Shown: positions 43,304 through 52,372 of the stretch, in pieces
Position numbering within the stretch: position 1 is the first letter of the stretch
Layout: each line of letters starts with the position of its first letter
Source of the DNA: Bythopirellula goksoeyrii
GTDB lineage: Bacteria; Planctomycetota; Planctomycetia; Pirellulales; Lacipirellulaceae
Assembly: GCF_008065115.1 (NCBI RefSeq)
Contig: NZ_CP042913.1
Coordinates: forward strand, 1,152,338-1,216,337
Direction of reading: 5' to 3'
DNA: 64,000 nucleotides
The notes under the pieces: model-generated
What the model was told of the DNA's origin: nothing
What the model saw: only the letters and a program-made list of their open reading frames with translations
The model's database searches: none
Program-made: the position numbers and the translations under genes

Positions 43304-44005
43304 CTATAGCTTGTTACTTTTCTTGACTACGACATACCCACCGTTGGGCCCGGGCACGGCACCTTTAACCAAAAGCAAGTTGTTCTCTGCGTCGATCCGC
43401 ACGATCTTTTGATTGCGAACCGTGCAACGTGCTGCACCATACTGGCCAGGCATCTTCACACCCTTCATCAGACGACTTGGAGTCGCACTGCAACCGGTAC
43501 CTCCCATATGGCGATGACACTTCTTCACGCCGTGAGTTGCCCTCTGACCTGCGAAATTATGACGCTTCATAGCACCCGAGAAACCCCGCCCCTTACTGGT
43601 GCCAACGACGTCTACGGTTGCAATGCCTTGAAATGCGTCGACACTTACCTGACCACCCACATCAAGGTCGCCAGCAGGCCCGCGAATCTCGCGAATATAT
43701 CGCTTGGGCTCACAATTGGCCTTAGCGAGCAATTCCACGCCAGCAGCAGCACGCTTCTTACTGCGCTTACTGTCTAATTTCGCGACCTGCCCACGTTGCG
43801 CGCGGGAGGCCAGGCGACGAGGCTTATCGAGGTAGCCCAACTGAACAGCCTCATAGCCATCGCGGTCGGTTGAGCGGACCTGAAGAACATCGCAAGGCCC
43901 AGCCTGAAGAATGGTCACGGGCACTGACTGGCCAGATTCATCAAAAATCTGGGTCATACCGATCTTCCGACCCAGTATTCCGACAACTTTTTCGTCTTTA
44001 GCCAT
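43304..44005 (-). CDS. rplC: Large subunit ribosomal protein uL3
   Basis: uL3 (233 residues) has an arm reaching the peptidyl transferase centre. It begins with GILGRKIGMTQIFDESGQSV, and RGFSGAMKRHNFAGQRATHG and KMPGQYGAARCTVRNQKIVR give the arm region. It follows rpsJ after a 158-nt spacer without a gene. Confidence 0.97.
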   Translation of the reverse strand: MAKDEKVVGILGRKIGMTQIFDESGQSVPVTILQAGPCDVLQVRSTDRDGYEAVQLGYLDKPRRLASRAQRGQVAKLDSKRSKKRAAAGVELLAKANCEPKRYIREIRGPAGDLDVGGQVSVDAFQGIATVDVVGTSKGRGFSGAMKRHNFAGQRATHGVKKCHRHMGGTGCSATPSRLMKGVKMPGQYGAARCTVRNQKIVRIDAENNLLLVKGAVPGPNGGYVVVKKSNKL

Positions 44006-44163
44006 GTAAGTGATCCCTAGACAATGATCCGCTGTCGCAGTATTGGTCCGAAGTCAGTTTGCCGCTGCCGCAGGAGACACTCACCGCAGCGAGGCTTACC
44101 TACGCAACATCCGTTGCATGTAAATTACCCAGATTTATCCGGATAGGAATTGTTGTTTTTTTC

Positions 44164-44487
44164 TTAGGCTGTCGTAGCCTTGATCTTAATATCGACACCC
44201 GCAGGAAGACTTAGCTTGTTGAGGGCTTCAATGGTCTTGGCCGTAGCCTGGACGATGTCGATCAGTCTCTTATGGGTTCGAATCTCAAACTGTTGACGCG
44301 CCTTCTTGTCGACATGAGGACCGGACAAAACGGTGTAACGCTCTATCCTCGTTGGCAACGGTATAGGGCCATGCACCTCGGAGTTGGTGCGCTTAGCAGT
44401 GTCCACGATCTCCAGGGCACTCTGATCCAAGACCGAGTGATCGTAGGCTTCCATCCGAATACGAATAACTTCCTTAGCAGCGGCCAC
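44164..44487 (-). CDS. rpsJ: Small subunit ribosomal protein uS10
   Basis: uS10 (107 residues) of the 30S head also links to NusB in antitermination. The core reads [20 protein letters not shown], and the C-terminal [20 protein letters not shown] is standard. The GTG at 44485-44487 with GGGGA about eight bases upstream is chosen; the frame open to 44520 adds unrelated residues. First gene of the S10 operon, with its own promoter at 44580-44608. Confidence 0.95.
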   Translation of the reverse strand: MAAAKEVIRIRMEAYDHSVLDQSALEIVDTAKRTNSEVHGPIPLPTRIERYTVLSGPHVDKKARQQFEIRTHKRLIDIVQATAKTIEALNKLSLPAGVDIKIKATTA

Positions 44488-44579
44488 GCTTATTCCCCAC
44501 CAACAGGACTCGACACCCAAATATCAAAGAACAAATTCGCTCGAACACACTGACGACAATGTGTTGTGGCGAATCGCAG

Positions 44580-44608
44580 ATTTTAGATCAGAACCGATAA
44601 TGGGTCAA
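44580..44608 (-). promoter_or_regulatory. Promoter of the S10 operon
   Basis: On the minus strand TTGACC (44603-44608), a 17-nt spacer, then TAAAAT (44580-44585). Both boxes match 5 of 6 consensus bases with ideal spacing. The rpsJ start is about 93 nt downstream. Confidence 0.75.
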
Positions 44609-44740
44609 TGGGCTCAACACGAGAGATTCAGAATTATTCTTTGGTGCAGCGATGCGACCCTAACAGCTGGGGTGAGTGGGTGAACTTTGTCGCAAGGCGA
44701 ATGCGATTGGCAGCAGTAAACATACAGGGGGCATTTGCCA

Positions 44741-44770
44741 CCCGCTCGCCGAGAATCATTGGCGAGCGGG
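44741..44770. repeat. Perfect inverted repeat CCCGCTCGCC / GGCGAGCGGG
   Basis: Ten-base arms (44741-44750 and 44761-44770) with a ten-base loop. No T-run follows in either direction. It lies upstream of the S10 promoter, between the divergent units; its role is unknown. Confidence 0.7.
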
Positions 44771-44957
44771 ACGGCGTAAGCCTTGCGCTCCATCGCAAAT
44801 CTAACCGCCGACTCAAGCCTGTGCGCAATCAGAAAAAGATTCGCAATTCTCATTTTTCGCACTTGTAGTGCGTTAAATAATCGCTATGTTATTGCTGTTG
44901 AGAGTCAGTATCAATTTAATAAGCCCTTTATTCTAAGCACCCGGAATTTACCTGCTC

Positions 44958-45674
44958 ATGACGAAAATGCTCACAAGAACGCTGTATGCCCTAATTTTTG
45001 GGCTATTCTCACTGACAATCACCACCCCCGCCAATGCGGATTTTGCCGCCCCACAGTCCTGGAACCGTGGCGATGTGAATACCACCTACCAACATTGGGA
45101 TTTCTTTGACTCTTACCCCACAGACAGCACGCCCGACGTGGGTAACATCAACCCAAGTGGTACGGCATCGCTCACGGAAACCACGGGGACAGCCTTGCCA
45201 TTGGGTTCAGGAAACATCTACGGCGCTGCTTCGGCCGCCCAATTCGTCGTCACGATCCCTGAGCAGGATATTCCGAGTTACGACCTCACCGCTCTGGTGC
45301 AGATAAAGGTCGGTGGTACGGAACTAGATGTGAGCAGTCTCGCTCTTAATTCGCTCGCGCCGGTGAAGCATAACGAGTTATCCCGTGTGGAAATTCCTGG
45401 CCGTGGCGCTACGGTAGAGCATCAATTCCTCTTCCAAGTGTCTTATGCCAACTACGGCGATGGTGTGGGACCAGACGTTACGGACCTCACACTCAACTTT
45501 GGTGCCGTCGAAGCCATGTTGAGTCTCGACCAGGTCTCCATCGATACAGCAATTCAGCCCTCTGGGTTTTTCCCAGAAAGAATTCCCGAGCCTTCGTCAG
45601 CATTGCTTGGATTATTGGCAGGCGCGGGAGTCCTGCTGCGTCGACGCAATCTTCTGCTCGGAGCGGTTGGATGA
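44958..45674 (+). CDS. PEP-CTERM protein, first gene of the inserted cassette
   Basis: A 238-residue secreted protein: signal peptide (TLYALIFGLFSLTITTPANA), a soluble part rich in Asn/Ser/Thr/Asp beginning DFAAPQSWNRGDVNTTYQHW, and a C-terminal PEP-CTERM tag IPEPSSALLGLLAGAGVLLR followed by RRR. PEP-CTERM proteins are exosortase substrates, often linked to extracellular matrix. The stop codon overlaps the start of the next gene (ATGA), so the two are probably translated together. Function otherwise unknown. Confidence 0.85.
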   Translation: MTKMLTRTLYALIFGLFSLTITTPANADFAAPQSWNRGDVNTTYQHWDFFDSYPTDSTPDVGNINPSGTASLTETTGTALPLGSGNIYGAASAAQFVVTIPEQDIPSYDLTALVQIKVGGTELDVSSLALNSLAPVKHNELSRVEIPGRGATVEHQFLFQVSYANYGDGVGPDVTDLTLNFGAVEAMLSLDQVSIDTAIQPSGFFPERIPEPSSALLGLLAGAGVLLRRRNLLLGAVG

Positions 45675-46930
45675 ATTCTGTGTTGCGTGAAATCGAGCGA
45701 CATTTACGACCAGCTCAAATGCTAGCCGCAGGGCTAATTGTCTTGATGGCAAATCCGGCAAGGGCAGATTCCGCAACTTGGGCTGCCCCTGACTTCGATC
45801 TGTGGTCTTACCAGTTTAATACAGACCCTGGAATCCGAGGTACGGGCCCGACTTTTCGCGGAGAATTTGCGCTCGATGGCAATCAGTTCGTGCCGGAAAC
45901 TGCTGCGGATCCGGCCCGTCGGTCTTCCAACATCATTGCCTTCGACACATCGAGTGACATCTCTCCCGGTTTACCAGCGACTTCCTACGAGATTGAATTG
46001 GTCACGATGACGCTCAAGTTGCGAAATAGTTCGTTCGGGACAGAACCGATCCAATATAGCGAGACTCCCGAAACGCCAGTTGCTGCCCTCACAGAAGCCA
46101 TGGGGGGAAGCTGGAGCGTGGCACGCCCCATCGAATTGTTCGGCGTGGGCTTAACCCAAGGGTATACTGATTTTGACTTCGGCCCAAACGACCCCGAAGA
46201 CCTTTTGCTTTCGGAGGGCGATTTCCCTTACACCGCCGCTGGGTATATTGCCTATCCACTTGCCGGGAACAGCAGCGACCCAGGGCAATATGTGGACGTG
46301 TCTAACAATATCACCGGGGGCTATAGTGCGACGGCAGTGGGCAACACGGCTTCTCCCTTCGATGCCGCTCCTTGGGCCATTGGCAAGGTACCTGGGCTTG
46401 TCCATGGAGACCCCGTCGCCAACAACACGATCTTTACTTTTGAGATCAATCTGGCCGAGGTGGGTGTTGAGCAGTACCTGCAAGAATCGCTGGCCAACGG
46501 ATCTTTGGCGTTTGCGGTTTCGTCTCTACACGCGGCTTCGCAGCCTGGCACAGGCGGTTTTAGCGAATACCCTCAGTGGTTTCTGAAAGAAGCAGTCGGT
46601 CATAATATTGGGGGAGCCGAGGCGGCGACGCTGCAGATCGATTACTCGATCATCGAACAGAACCAGCCGGGTGATTTCGATAGTGATGAGGATGTCGATG
46701 GCCGAGATTTCTTGATTTGGCAGCGAGGGGGCTCGAATAGCTTCTTGGGCGCCGATGACCTCAGCGACTGGCAGCTACATTACGGCACGAACTCGACTGC
46801 TACCACCCTAGACACATCGACACCATCTTTTATGGTTTCTGTACCCGAGCCTACTTCACTAATGCTAGTGATATTCGGTGTCATTATGAACCTCACTTCT
46901 AGGATGCCATTAACCGGAGAGCGGCAATGA
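45671..46930 (+). CDS. Secreted protein with dockerin-like segment and PEP-CTERM end
   Basis: A 419-residue protein. A hydrophobic N-terminal region around residues 15-32 (AQMLAAGLIVLMANPARADS) suggests a signal peptide. A long beta-type region follows (DFDLWSYQFNTDPGIRGTGP). Near residue 336 is a dockerin-type calcium loop of the planctomycete sort, GDFDSDEDVDGRDFLIWQRG. The end carries SVPEPTSLMLVIFGVIMNL, a PEP-CTERM-like tag with a weak basic tail. ATGA overlaps at both ends couple it to its neighbours. Confidence 0.82.
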   Translation: MNSVLREIERHLRPAQMLAAGLIVLMANPARADSATWAAPDFDLWSYQFNTDPGIRGTGPTFRGEFALDGNQFVPETAADPARRSSNIIAFDTSSDISPGLPATSYEIELVTMTLKLRNSSFGTEPIQYSETPETPVAALTEAMGGSWSVARPIELFGVGLTQGYTDFDFGPNDPEDLLLSEGDFPYTAAGYIAYPLAGNSSDPGQYVDVSNNITGGYSATAVGNTASPFDAAPWAIGKVPGLVHGDPVANNTIFTFEINLAEVGVEQYLQESLANGSLAFAVSSLHAASQPGTGGFSEYPQWFLKEAVGHNIGGAEAATLQIDYSIIEQNQPGDFDSDEDVDGRDFLIWQRGGSNSFLGADDLSDWQLHYGTNSTATTLDTSTPSFMVSVPEPTSLMLVIFGVIMNLTSRMPLTGERQ

Positions 46931-47865
46931 CCTTGGCCAAGCATTCCAGCTACCAGAACTGCGATACTCGCATTACAATTGCTGCGCGACGTGGTTTCAC
47001 TCTTGTGGAGCTGTTGGTTGTTATTGCGATCATCGGCGTGTTGGTTGCCTTGTTGTTTCCCGCAATCCAAACCGCTCGCGAAGCTGCGCGACGTTGCAGT
47101 TGCCGGAATAATCTACGTCAGGTCGGCATCGCAACTCAAAACTTTCACGACGCCCACAAGCACCTCCCACCACCGAAGGTGGGTGGTAGCGCGACGAGCA
47201 ACCTGGGCAGTACGTTTGTCTTGCTGCTACCTTATCTCGAACAAACGAGCATGTCTGCTCAGTATGATTTAACTAAATCCGTTGCTTCGCCCGAGAACCT
47301 GCCGATTACAACTGCTCCCTTTGACGTATTCATGTGTCCGTCGCTGAGCCCACCCAATTACTCCGTGGGAAGTGACTGTGGTGAACTACTTGCTCCCGGG
47401 AGCTACATGATTTCGACACGTTCGGACTACTATCAGCTCAATGATGGTGCTTTCGCCCAACCCGCCGAACTCGATGAATATAACCTGGGGATGAAAGACA
47501 TCGCCGACGGCACCTCGCACACTCTTTTGGTTGGTGAAACTAATTTCGCCTTCGCCGATAAAATGGAGGCTCCATGTTCATCTGCGGGAATCGTCACCTT
47601 TGGTAAAATGACTGGTTTTGCCTGGGCTGATAGCTATTGGCTTAAGGCCTGGGGCCATATGGCCGCTGAAAACCCTCATCTCTACAACAACTCTAAACAG
47701 TTCATTGCCCCTGATAGCAATCGTACCTACAGGAGTGATCATCCTGGCGGCGTTCATTTCGCTTTGCTTGATGGGAGTGTTAGATTTCTTCGCGATGAGG
47801 TTGAACCAGGAATTCGCAGAGCACTCGTTACCCGCGCCGGCGGCGAACTCGACCATTCATTTTAG
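46927..47865 (+). CDS. DUF1559 protein with prepilin-type N-terminus
   Basis: A 312-residue member of the large planctomycete DUF1559 family. The N-terminal motif RRGFTLVELLVVIAIIGVLV is a type IV prepilin/pseudopilin cleavage and helix signal, with the conserved Glu five residues after cleavage. TAREAARRCSCRNNLRQVGI and the C-terminal HPGGVHFALLDGSVRFLRDE are family hallmarks. Such proteins probably assemble through type II secretion or pilus machinery. Start overlaps the previous stop by four bases. A terminator follows at 47872. Confidence 0.93.
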   Translation: MTLAKHSSYQNCDTRITIAARRGFTLVELLVVIAIIGVLVALLFPAIQTAREAARRCSCRNNLRQVGIATQNFHDAHKHLPPPKVGGSATSNLGSTFVLLLPYLEQTSMSAQYDLTKSVASPENLPITTAPFDVFMCPSLSPPNYSVGSDCGELLAPGSYMISTRSDYYQLNDGAFAQPAELDEYNLGMKDIADGTSHTLLVGETNFAFADKMEAPCSSAGIVTFGKMTGFAWADSYWLKAWGHMAAENPHLYNNSKQFIAPDSNRTYRSDHPGGVHFALLDGSVRFLRDEVEPGIRRALVTRAGGELDHSF

Positions 47866-47871
47866 TCTCCC

Positions 47872-47901
47872 GTCGACGACAAGCGTCGTCGGCTTGTTTT
47901 T
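47872..47901 (+). terminator. Intrinsic terminator after the DUF1559 gene
   Basis: GTCGACGAC (47872-47880), loop AAGC, GTCGTCGGC (47885-47893), then TTGTTTTT. It ends the three-gene PEP-CTERM/DUF1559 operon, separating it from the kelch gene. Confidence 0.85.
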
Positions 47902-47921
47902 ACTCACCAGAAGGTGTTGTC

Positions 47922-49595
47922 ATGTTGAAGCAGTGTTCGTTGTTGACTCTATTATTGGTGGTCGTTTGCCTGTCGGCTTCGTCCGCTTCTGCCCATTTCT
48001 TGTGGCTCGACTCGGAGCCCGCCGGGGAGACCCGCACGGGTTTGCTCTTTTTCGGCGAAAGCCCTCAAGAACGCAACTACCATCTTCCTGAGCCGATCGC
48101 GGGTGCTGAAGTGTTTGCGAATGCCGGCCAGGGGAAGCGCGAGAAGTTGACGTCTGCGGAACGTGAAACGGATGACTATGTCGGTTTGGAGATGCCGCTT
48201 CCTGCGGGCAAGACTGCCTCTATCGAAACGGTTCGCGAGTATGGGATCTATGGAGGTTCGATGCTGTGTTACTACTCGCAGCATCTTCTGCCACCAGCCG
48301 ACGGCAAGTTTGCAGGCGTAACGCCTTCCTCTGAATTGAAGCTGAATATTGTGCCCGAAAACAAACCTGGAGGACTGGCCGCCACGGTCTTTTGGGAAGG
48401 CAAACCGCTGGCCGATGCCACGGTGACGCTGATCGATTCCGAAGGAGAGAGTACCGATGAAACCACCGACGCCGAGGGGCAGGTATTTTTTGTACTCTCC
48501 AAGAAGGGAACCATAGGGCTCATGACTAGCCACTCGGAGAAGGACAAGACTGGCGAATTCGCTGGGCAGAAATTCAAAGGGCAGGCGAACTATGCTACGC
48601 TGACACTCGAATTCAATCCGAGTGGCGATTCAGCGACCCCGGCCAAGAAAGTTTCCGTGACTAAGAAACCCAAAGACACAACTCTCTCCTTTGGCCCACC
48701 ACTACCCGAGGCCATTTCCAGCTTTGGGGCCGCAGTCAATGACGGTTGGCTCTACGTCTATAGTGGTCACACAGGAAAAGCACACCAACATTCCAAAGAG
48801 AATCTCTCTCAAGCTTTTGCGCGGCTTAATCTATCGCAGCCCGCCGAATGGGAGTCATTGGAAATGGAAACTCCCTTGCAAGGGCTAGCTTTGGTGAGTT
48901 GCGGGGGAAACTTGTATCGGGTTGGGGGATTGGATGCACAAAACTCCAGGAAAGAAGAAGATGACCTCCACTCTGTAGATGAGTTCGCCCGATTCGATCC
49001 TGCAACCGGACAATGGACAGCTTTACCGTCGCTCCCGGCTGCACGATCTTCCCATGATGCCATTGCACTCGACGGCAAGATTTACGTAGTGGGAGGATGG
49101 ACTCTCAGCGGGGATCGCGAAGGAGAATGGCAAACCGAGGCACTCGTCTACGACATGGCCGATGGTGACAACGGGCGATGGAAACCGCTGCCGGCTCCTC
49201 CATTCCAGCGGCGGGCTCTGGCTATGGCTAGCTGGCAGGGTCGCGTTTGGGTCTTGGGGGGTATGGACGATTTTGGTTTGATCCAACAGACCGTCTACTC
49301 TTTTGATCCCGAGACAAGTTCTTGGCAGGAGGGGCCCAAGATGCCCGGCGACGACATGCAAGGCTTCGGCGTTGCAGCTTGGGGGCTTGATTCCGGCCTG
49401 TACGTTTCTGGAACCGACGGCACGCTCTATCGACTGACGGATGCCGCAGGCCAGTGGAAAGCTGTCACTGAACTGGAAACCCCCCGCTTCTTCCACCGCA
49501 TCATGCCTGATGACCAGGGAGGCCTACTCGCCATCGCGGGGGCGTCAATGATGGATGGGCATCTCAAAGAGATTGAAGTGCTGAAGGTCGATTGA
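47922..49595 (+). CDS. Secreted DUF4198/kelch-repeat protein
   Basis: A 557-residue exported protein. The signal peptide is LLTLLLVVVCLSASSASAHF. The N-terminal half (HFLWLDSEPAGETRTGLLFF, and later GGLAATVFWEGKPLADATVT) resembles DUF4198, a periplasmic domain often associated with nickel or other metal uptake. From about residue 265 come several kelch beta-propeller blades (YRVGGLDAQNSRKEEDDLHS, KIYVVGGWTLSGDREGEW, RVWVLGGMDDFGLIQQTVY). Such propellers bind proteins or glycans. The combination is not one I know well. It ends 17 nt from the convergent fusA stop. Confidence 0.8.
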   Translation: MLKQCSLLTLLLVVVCLSASSASAHFLWLDSEPAGETRTGLLFFGESPQERNYHLPEPIAGAEVFANAGQGKREKLTSAERETDDYVGLEMPLPAGKTASIETVREYGIYGGSMLCYYSQHLLPPADGKFAGVTPSSELKLNIVPENKPGGLAATVFWEGKPLADATVTLIDSEGESTDETTDAEGQVFFVLSKKGTIGLMTSHSEKDKTGEFAGQKFKGQANYATLTLEFNPSGDSATPAKKVSVTKKPKDTTLSFGPPLPEAISSFGAAVNDGWLYVYSGHTGKAHQHSKENLSQAFARLNLSQPAEWESLEMETPLQGLALVSCGGNLYRVGGLDAQNSRKEEDDLHSVDEFARFDPATGQWTALPSLPAARSSHDAIALDGKIYVVGGWTLSGDREGEWQTEALVYDMADGDNGRWKPLPAPPFQRRALAMASWQGRVWVLGGMDDFGLIQQTVYSFDPETSSWQEGPKMPGDDMQGFGVAAWGLDSGLYVSGTDGTLYRLTDAAGQWKAVTELETPRFFHRIMPDDQGGLLAIAGASMMDGHLKEIEVLKVD

Positions 49596-49612
49596 ATCCT
49601 TAGCGAGCGGGG

Positions 49613-51730
49613 TTACAGAAATTTCGCCAGCACGTCTTCGGGGGCGCGGTTGTAGGTGCTGGGTTCCATTGAGCAGCTTGCGCGGCCTTGGCTTAGACTC
49701 CGCATCGCGCTGGAGTAGCCGAAGAGTTCGGCGAGTGGGGCCTCGGCGTGGATGACGGTGCGGCCGGAGCGAGCCTCTTGGTCGTGGATGATCGCCCGGC
49801 GTTGTTGAAGGTCGCCGATGAGATCGCCCACGTGATCGTCAGGGGTGGAAACCTCTAATCGCATGATTGGCTCTAGAAGGACGATCCCCGCTTCGCGCAG
49901 AGCGAGGTCGAAAGCCAGGTTGGCTGCGGTGCGGAACGCGATTTCGCTGCTGGCGGTTTCGTGGACCTCGCCTCCTAAGAGGGTCGCCTTCACTCGCATT
50001 AAAGGGAAACCTAAGAGCCCGCCACCTTGCGCGGCGTTTTCTAATTCCTCCAGTACGACCGTCAGCATCTCGTGCGGCAGGCCGTGGTCGAGCGAATTGG
50101 TGACCACAGGGGCACCCGTAGGGGAATCGAAAGGCTCAACTTGTAGCCGAACCCCTGCGATGTGCTGCACTCCGTTCATGAGCCGGTTGCATTCGCCAAG
50201 GGCCTCGGCCTTGTGGTCGATTGTCTCGCGGTAACTCACTCGAGGATTATGAACTTTCACGTTCAGCTTGAAGTCGCGCTGCAAGCGATGCTGAATCACC
50301 TCCAGATGCAACTCGCCCATGCCGCTGATGAGAGTTTGGCCGGTGTCTTCGTTTTCGCTGGCAGCGAAGGTGGGATCCTGCTTTCGAAGCATCGTGAGTG
50401 CATCGGAGAGTTTCTTCTTGTCGGCCGTGCTCTCTGGTTCGATGGCCATCGAGATGACCGTCTCAGGAAACTCGATGGATTCGAGCACGATCGGTGCACG
50501 GGTGTCGCACAGCGTATCACCAGTGACCGAGTCGCGCAGGCCAATGATGCCCACGATGTCGCCCGCCTGGGTCGATTCGAGTTGCTCTTCCTTCTTGCTC
50601 GCATGAATCCGCCAGAGCTGAGCGACGTTTTCCTTCTTGTCGCGCGTGGCGTTTAGCACCCGACTGTTTCCCTTGAGGACGCCCGAGTAAACCCGGACCC
50701 AAGAGAGGTCGCCCGTCTTGAACGGTAGCACCTTAAACACAAGGCCACAAAATGGCTCGGCAGGGTCTGGCTTGCGAATCACCTTGACTGGTTCTTCGTC
50801 GGTCTTGGCGTGCGACTTGCGGTGTTGATCGGATTTTCCCGAGGGGTCAATTCCCTCCACCGGTGGGACCTCGGCTGGGTTAGGTAGGTAGGCAGCCACC
50901 GCGTCCAGTAGCGGCTGCACGCCGATGCCATGCAGTGCGGAGCCACACACCACGGGCTGAATCTGCAGGTGGACCGTCGCATCACGCAAAACCTTTCGAA
51001 GCAAATCCACGGGGATCGGCGCTTCCGCCAAAGCAAGCTCCATGAGTTGGTCGCTGAAGTTAGAGAGCTCGCTGAGCAAATCCTCACGCCACATGGCGGC
51101 CATGTCGTGAAGCTCTTCAGGAATTTCCTCCTCGATGAATTTGCGTCCTTCTTTCCCTTCGGGAAAGGTAAGCAACTTCATAGTCACCAAATCGATGATC
51201 CCTCGAAACGGATTCGCGACATGGGCAGGGCCCAAACCGACAGGAATCTGAATCGCCACCGGGCGGGCATGAAGCCGGGTGCGAATGTCGCTAAACACCG
51301 ACTCGAAGTCGGCCCCTTCGCGGTCGAGCTTGTTGATGAACGCCAGGCGGGCAACTTTATATTTGTCGGCCTGACGCCAGACGGTTTCGCTCTGGGCCTC
51401 GACTCCTTCGCGGGCACTGAAGACAATGACGGCCCCGTCGAGGACGCGCAAGCTGCGTTCCACTTCTGCGGTGAAATCGACATGGCCGGGGGTGTCGATG
51501 AGATTTACAAGGACGTCATTCCAAGGGAACGCCACACATGCCGAGTAGATCGTGATTCCCCGCTCGGCTTCCTCGGCATCGTCGTCGGTCGTGGTCGTAC
51601 CGCGGTCCACTTCGCCAGCGCGATGCTTCGCACCGCTGCAAAACAACATCCGCTCGGTGACAGTCGTCTTGCCAGCATCAATGTGGGCAATGATCCCGAT
51701 GTTGCGAATTTTGGAGAGAGCCGTGGACAT
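49613..51730 (-). CDS. fusA: Translation elongation factor G, divergent form
   Basis: A 705-residue GTPase that drives ribosomal translocation. From the ATG at 51728-51730: MSTALSKIRNIGIIAHIDAG (P-loop AHIDAGKTT), G3 DTPGHVDF and G4 INKLDREG. The switch I region reads GTTTTDDDAEEAERGITIYS, unlike the usual WMxxEQERGITI form, and G4 is NKLD rather than NKMD. Domains II-V follow, ending SYSSAMRSLSQGRASCSME-like residues (GYSSAMRSLSQGRASCSME). It lies after rpsG, the expected str-operon place; tuf does not follow. Members of the spd/EF-G subfamilies occur in planctomycetes, so the exact paralogue class is uncertain. Confidence 0.93.
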   Translation of the reverse strand: MSTALSKIRNIGIIAHIDAGKTTVTERMLFCSGAKHRAGEVDRGTTTTDDDAEEAERGITIYSACVAFPWNDVLVNLIDTPGHVDFTAEVERSLRVLDGAVIVFSAREGVEAQSETVWRQADKYKVARLAFINKLDREGADFESVFSDIRTRLHARPVAIQIPVGLGPAHVANPFRGIIDLVTMKLLTFPEGKEGRKFIEEEIPEELHDMAAMWREDLLSELSNFSDQLMELALAEAPIPVDLLRKVLRDATVHLQIQPVVCGSALHGIGVQPLLDAVAAYLPNPAEVPPVEGIDPSGKSDQHRKSHAKTDEEPVKVIRKPDPAEPFCGLVFKVLPFKTGDLSWVRVYSGVLKGNSRVLNATRDKKENVAQLWRIHASKKEEQLESTQAGDIVGIIGLRDSVTGDTLCDTRAPIVLESIEFPETVISMAIEPESTADKKKLSDALTMLRKQDPTFAASENEDTGQTLISGMGELHLEVIQHRLQRDFKLNVKVHNPRVSYRETIDHKAEALGECNRLMNGVQHIAGVRLQVEPFDSPTGAPVVTNSLDHGLPHEMLTVVLEELENAAQGGGLLGFPLMRVKATLLGGEVHETASSEIAFRTAANLAFDLALREAGIVLLEPIMRLEVSTPDDHVGDLIGDLQQRRAIIHDQEARSGRTVIHAEAPLAELFGYSSAMRSLSQGRASCSMEPSTYNRAPEDVLAKFL

Positions 51731-51828
51731 GATTAATTGGTTCTTCCGCGCAGAAAAAAAGCTAGAAACTTTGGGCTGGGATGCTCGCGACACCCTAGCC
51801 CCTAATCTCTAGCTCCAAATCTCTTAAC

Positions 51829-52299
51829 TTACCAACCGAAATGAGCAAATGCCTTGTTGGCATCGGCCATGCGGTGGACATTTTCACGCTTGGTCATAGC
51901 AGCCCCTTCACGATTGTAGGCGGCGACCAATTCATCAGCTAGCTTTTGTGCCGTGGGCCGACCCTTCTTGTCACGAACGGCCGAAAGGATCCAGCGGAAC
52001 GATAACGACTGCTGCCGTGTACGACCCACTTGCATGGGCACCTGATACGCAGCACCACCGACTCGCTTGGAGCGAACTTCGATAGCCGGCTTCACATTCT
52101 CTATAGCCTGAGTGAAAACATCAATCGGTTCCTCACCTGGCACGCGCTCGCGAATGATTTCCAAGGCATCGTAAAACACACCTTGAGCGATGCTACGCTT
52201 GCCATCAAGCATGATGCAGTTGATAAACTTCCCAGCGAGAAGCGAACCATAAAGTGGATCAGGTTTTAGTTGTTTGCGACTAGCGGTAATACGGGGCAT
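51829..52299 (-). CDS. rpsG: Small subunit ribosomal protein uS7
   Basis: uS7 (156 residues) organises the 30S head. It begins [20 protein letters not shown] and contains [20 protein letters not shown] and [20 protein letters not shown]. It lies in the canonical rpsL-rpsG-fusA order. A short TTAGC-type palindrome separates it from rpsL. Confidence 0.97.
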   Translation of the reverse strand: MPRITASRKQLKPDPLYGSLLAGKFINCIMLDGKRSIAQGVFYDALEIIRERVPGEEPIDVFTQAIENVKPAIEVRSKRVGGAAYQVPMQVGRTRQQSLSFRWILSAVRDKKGRPTAQKLADELVAAYNREGAAMTKRENVHRMADANKAFAHFGW

Positions 52300-52307
52300 A
52301 GTGAGGC

Positions 52308-52348
52308 AGCTATTAGGTGAATTGTTTCTTCTATAACGGCTAATAGCT
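52308..52348. repeat. TTAGC-type spacer palindrome between rpsL and rpsG
   Basis: AGCTATTAG at 52308-52316 and its perfect complement CTAATAGCT at 52340-52348 close a 23-nt loop. Confidence 0.7.
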
Positions 52349-52372
52349 TAATGCTAAAAGCTAACGGCTTAC

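Larger units (their letters stand above)
44488..44957. other. Divergent intergenic region between rpsJ and the PEP-CTERM cassette
   Basis: About 470 bases. It holds the rpsJ promoter (44580-44608) and a perfect hairpin (44741-44770). No CDS or RNA gene was recognised; the plus-strand promoter of the cassette could not be assigned with confidence. Confidence 0.55.

Noticed and set aside
50930-51736. 268-codon plus-strand frame antisense to fusA
   Set aside because: Shadow of fusA.
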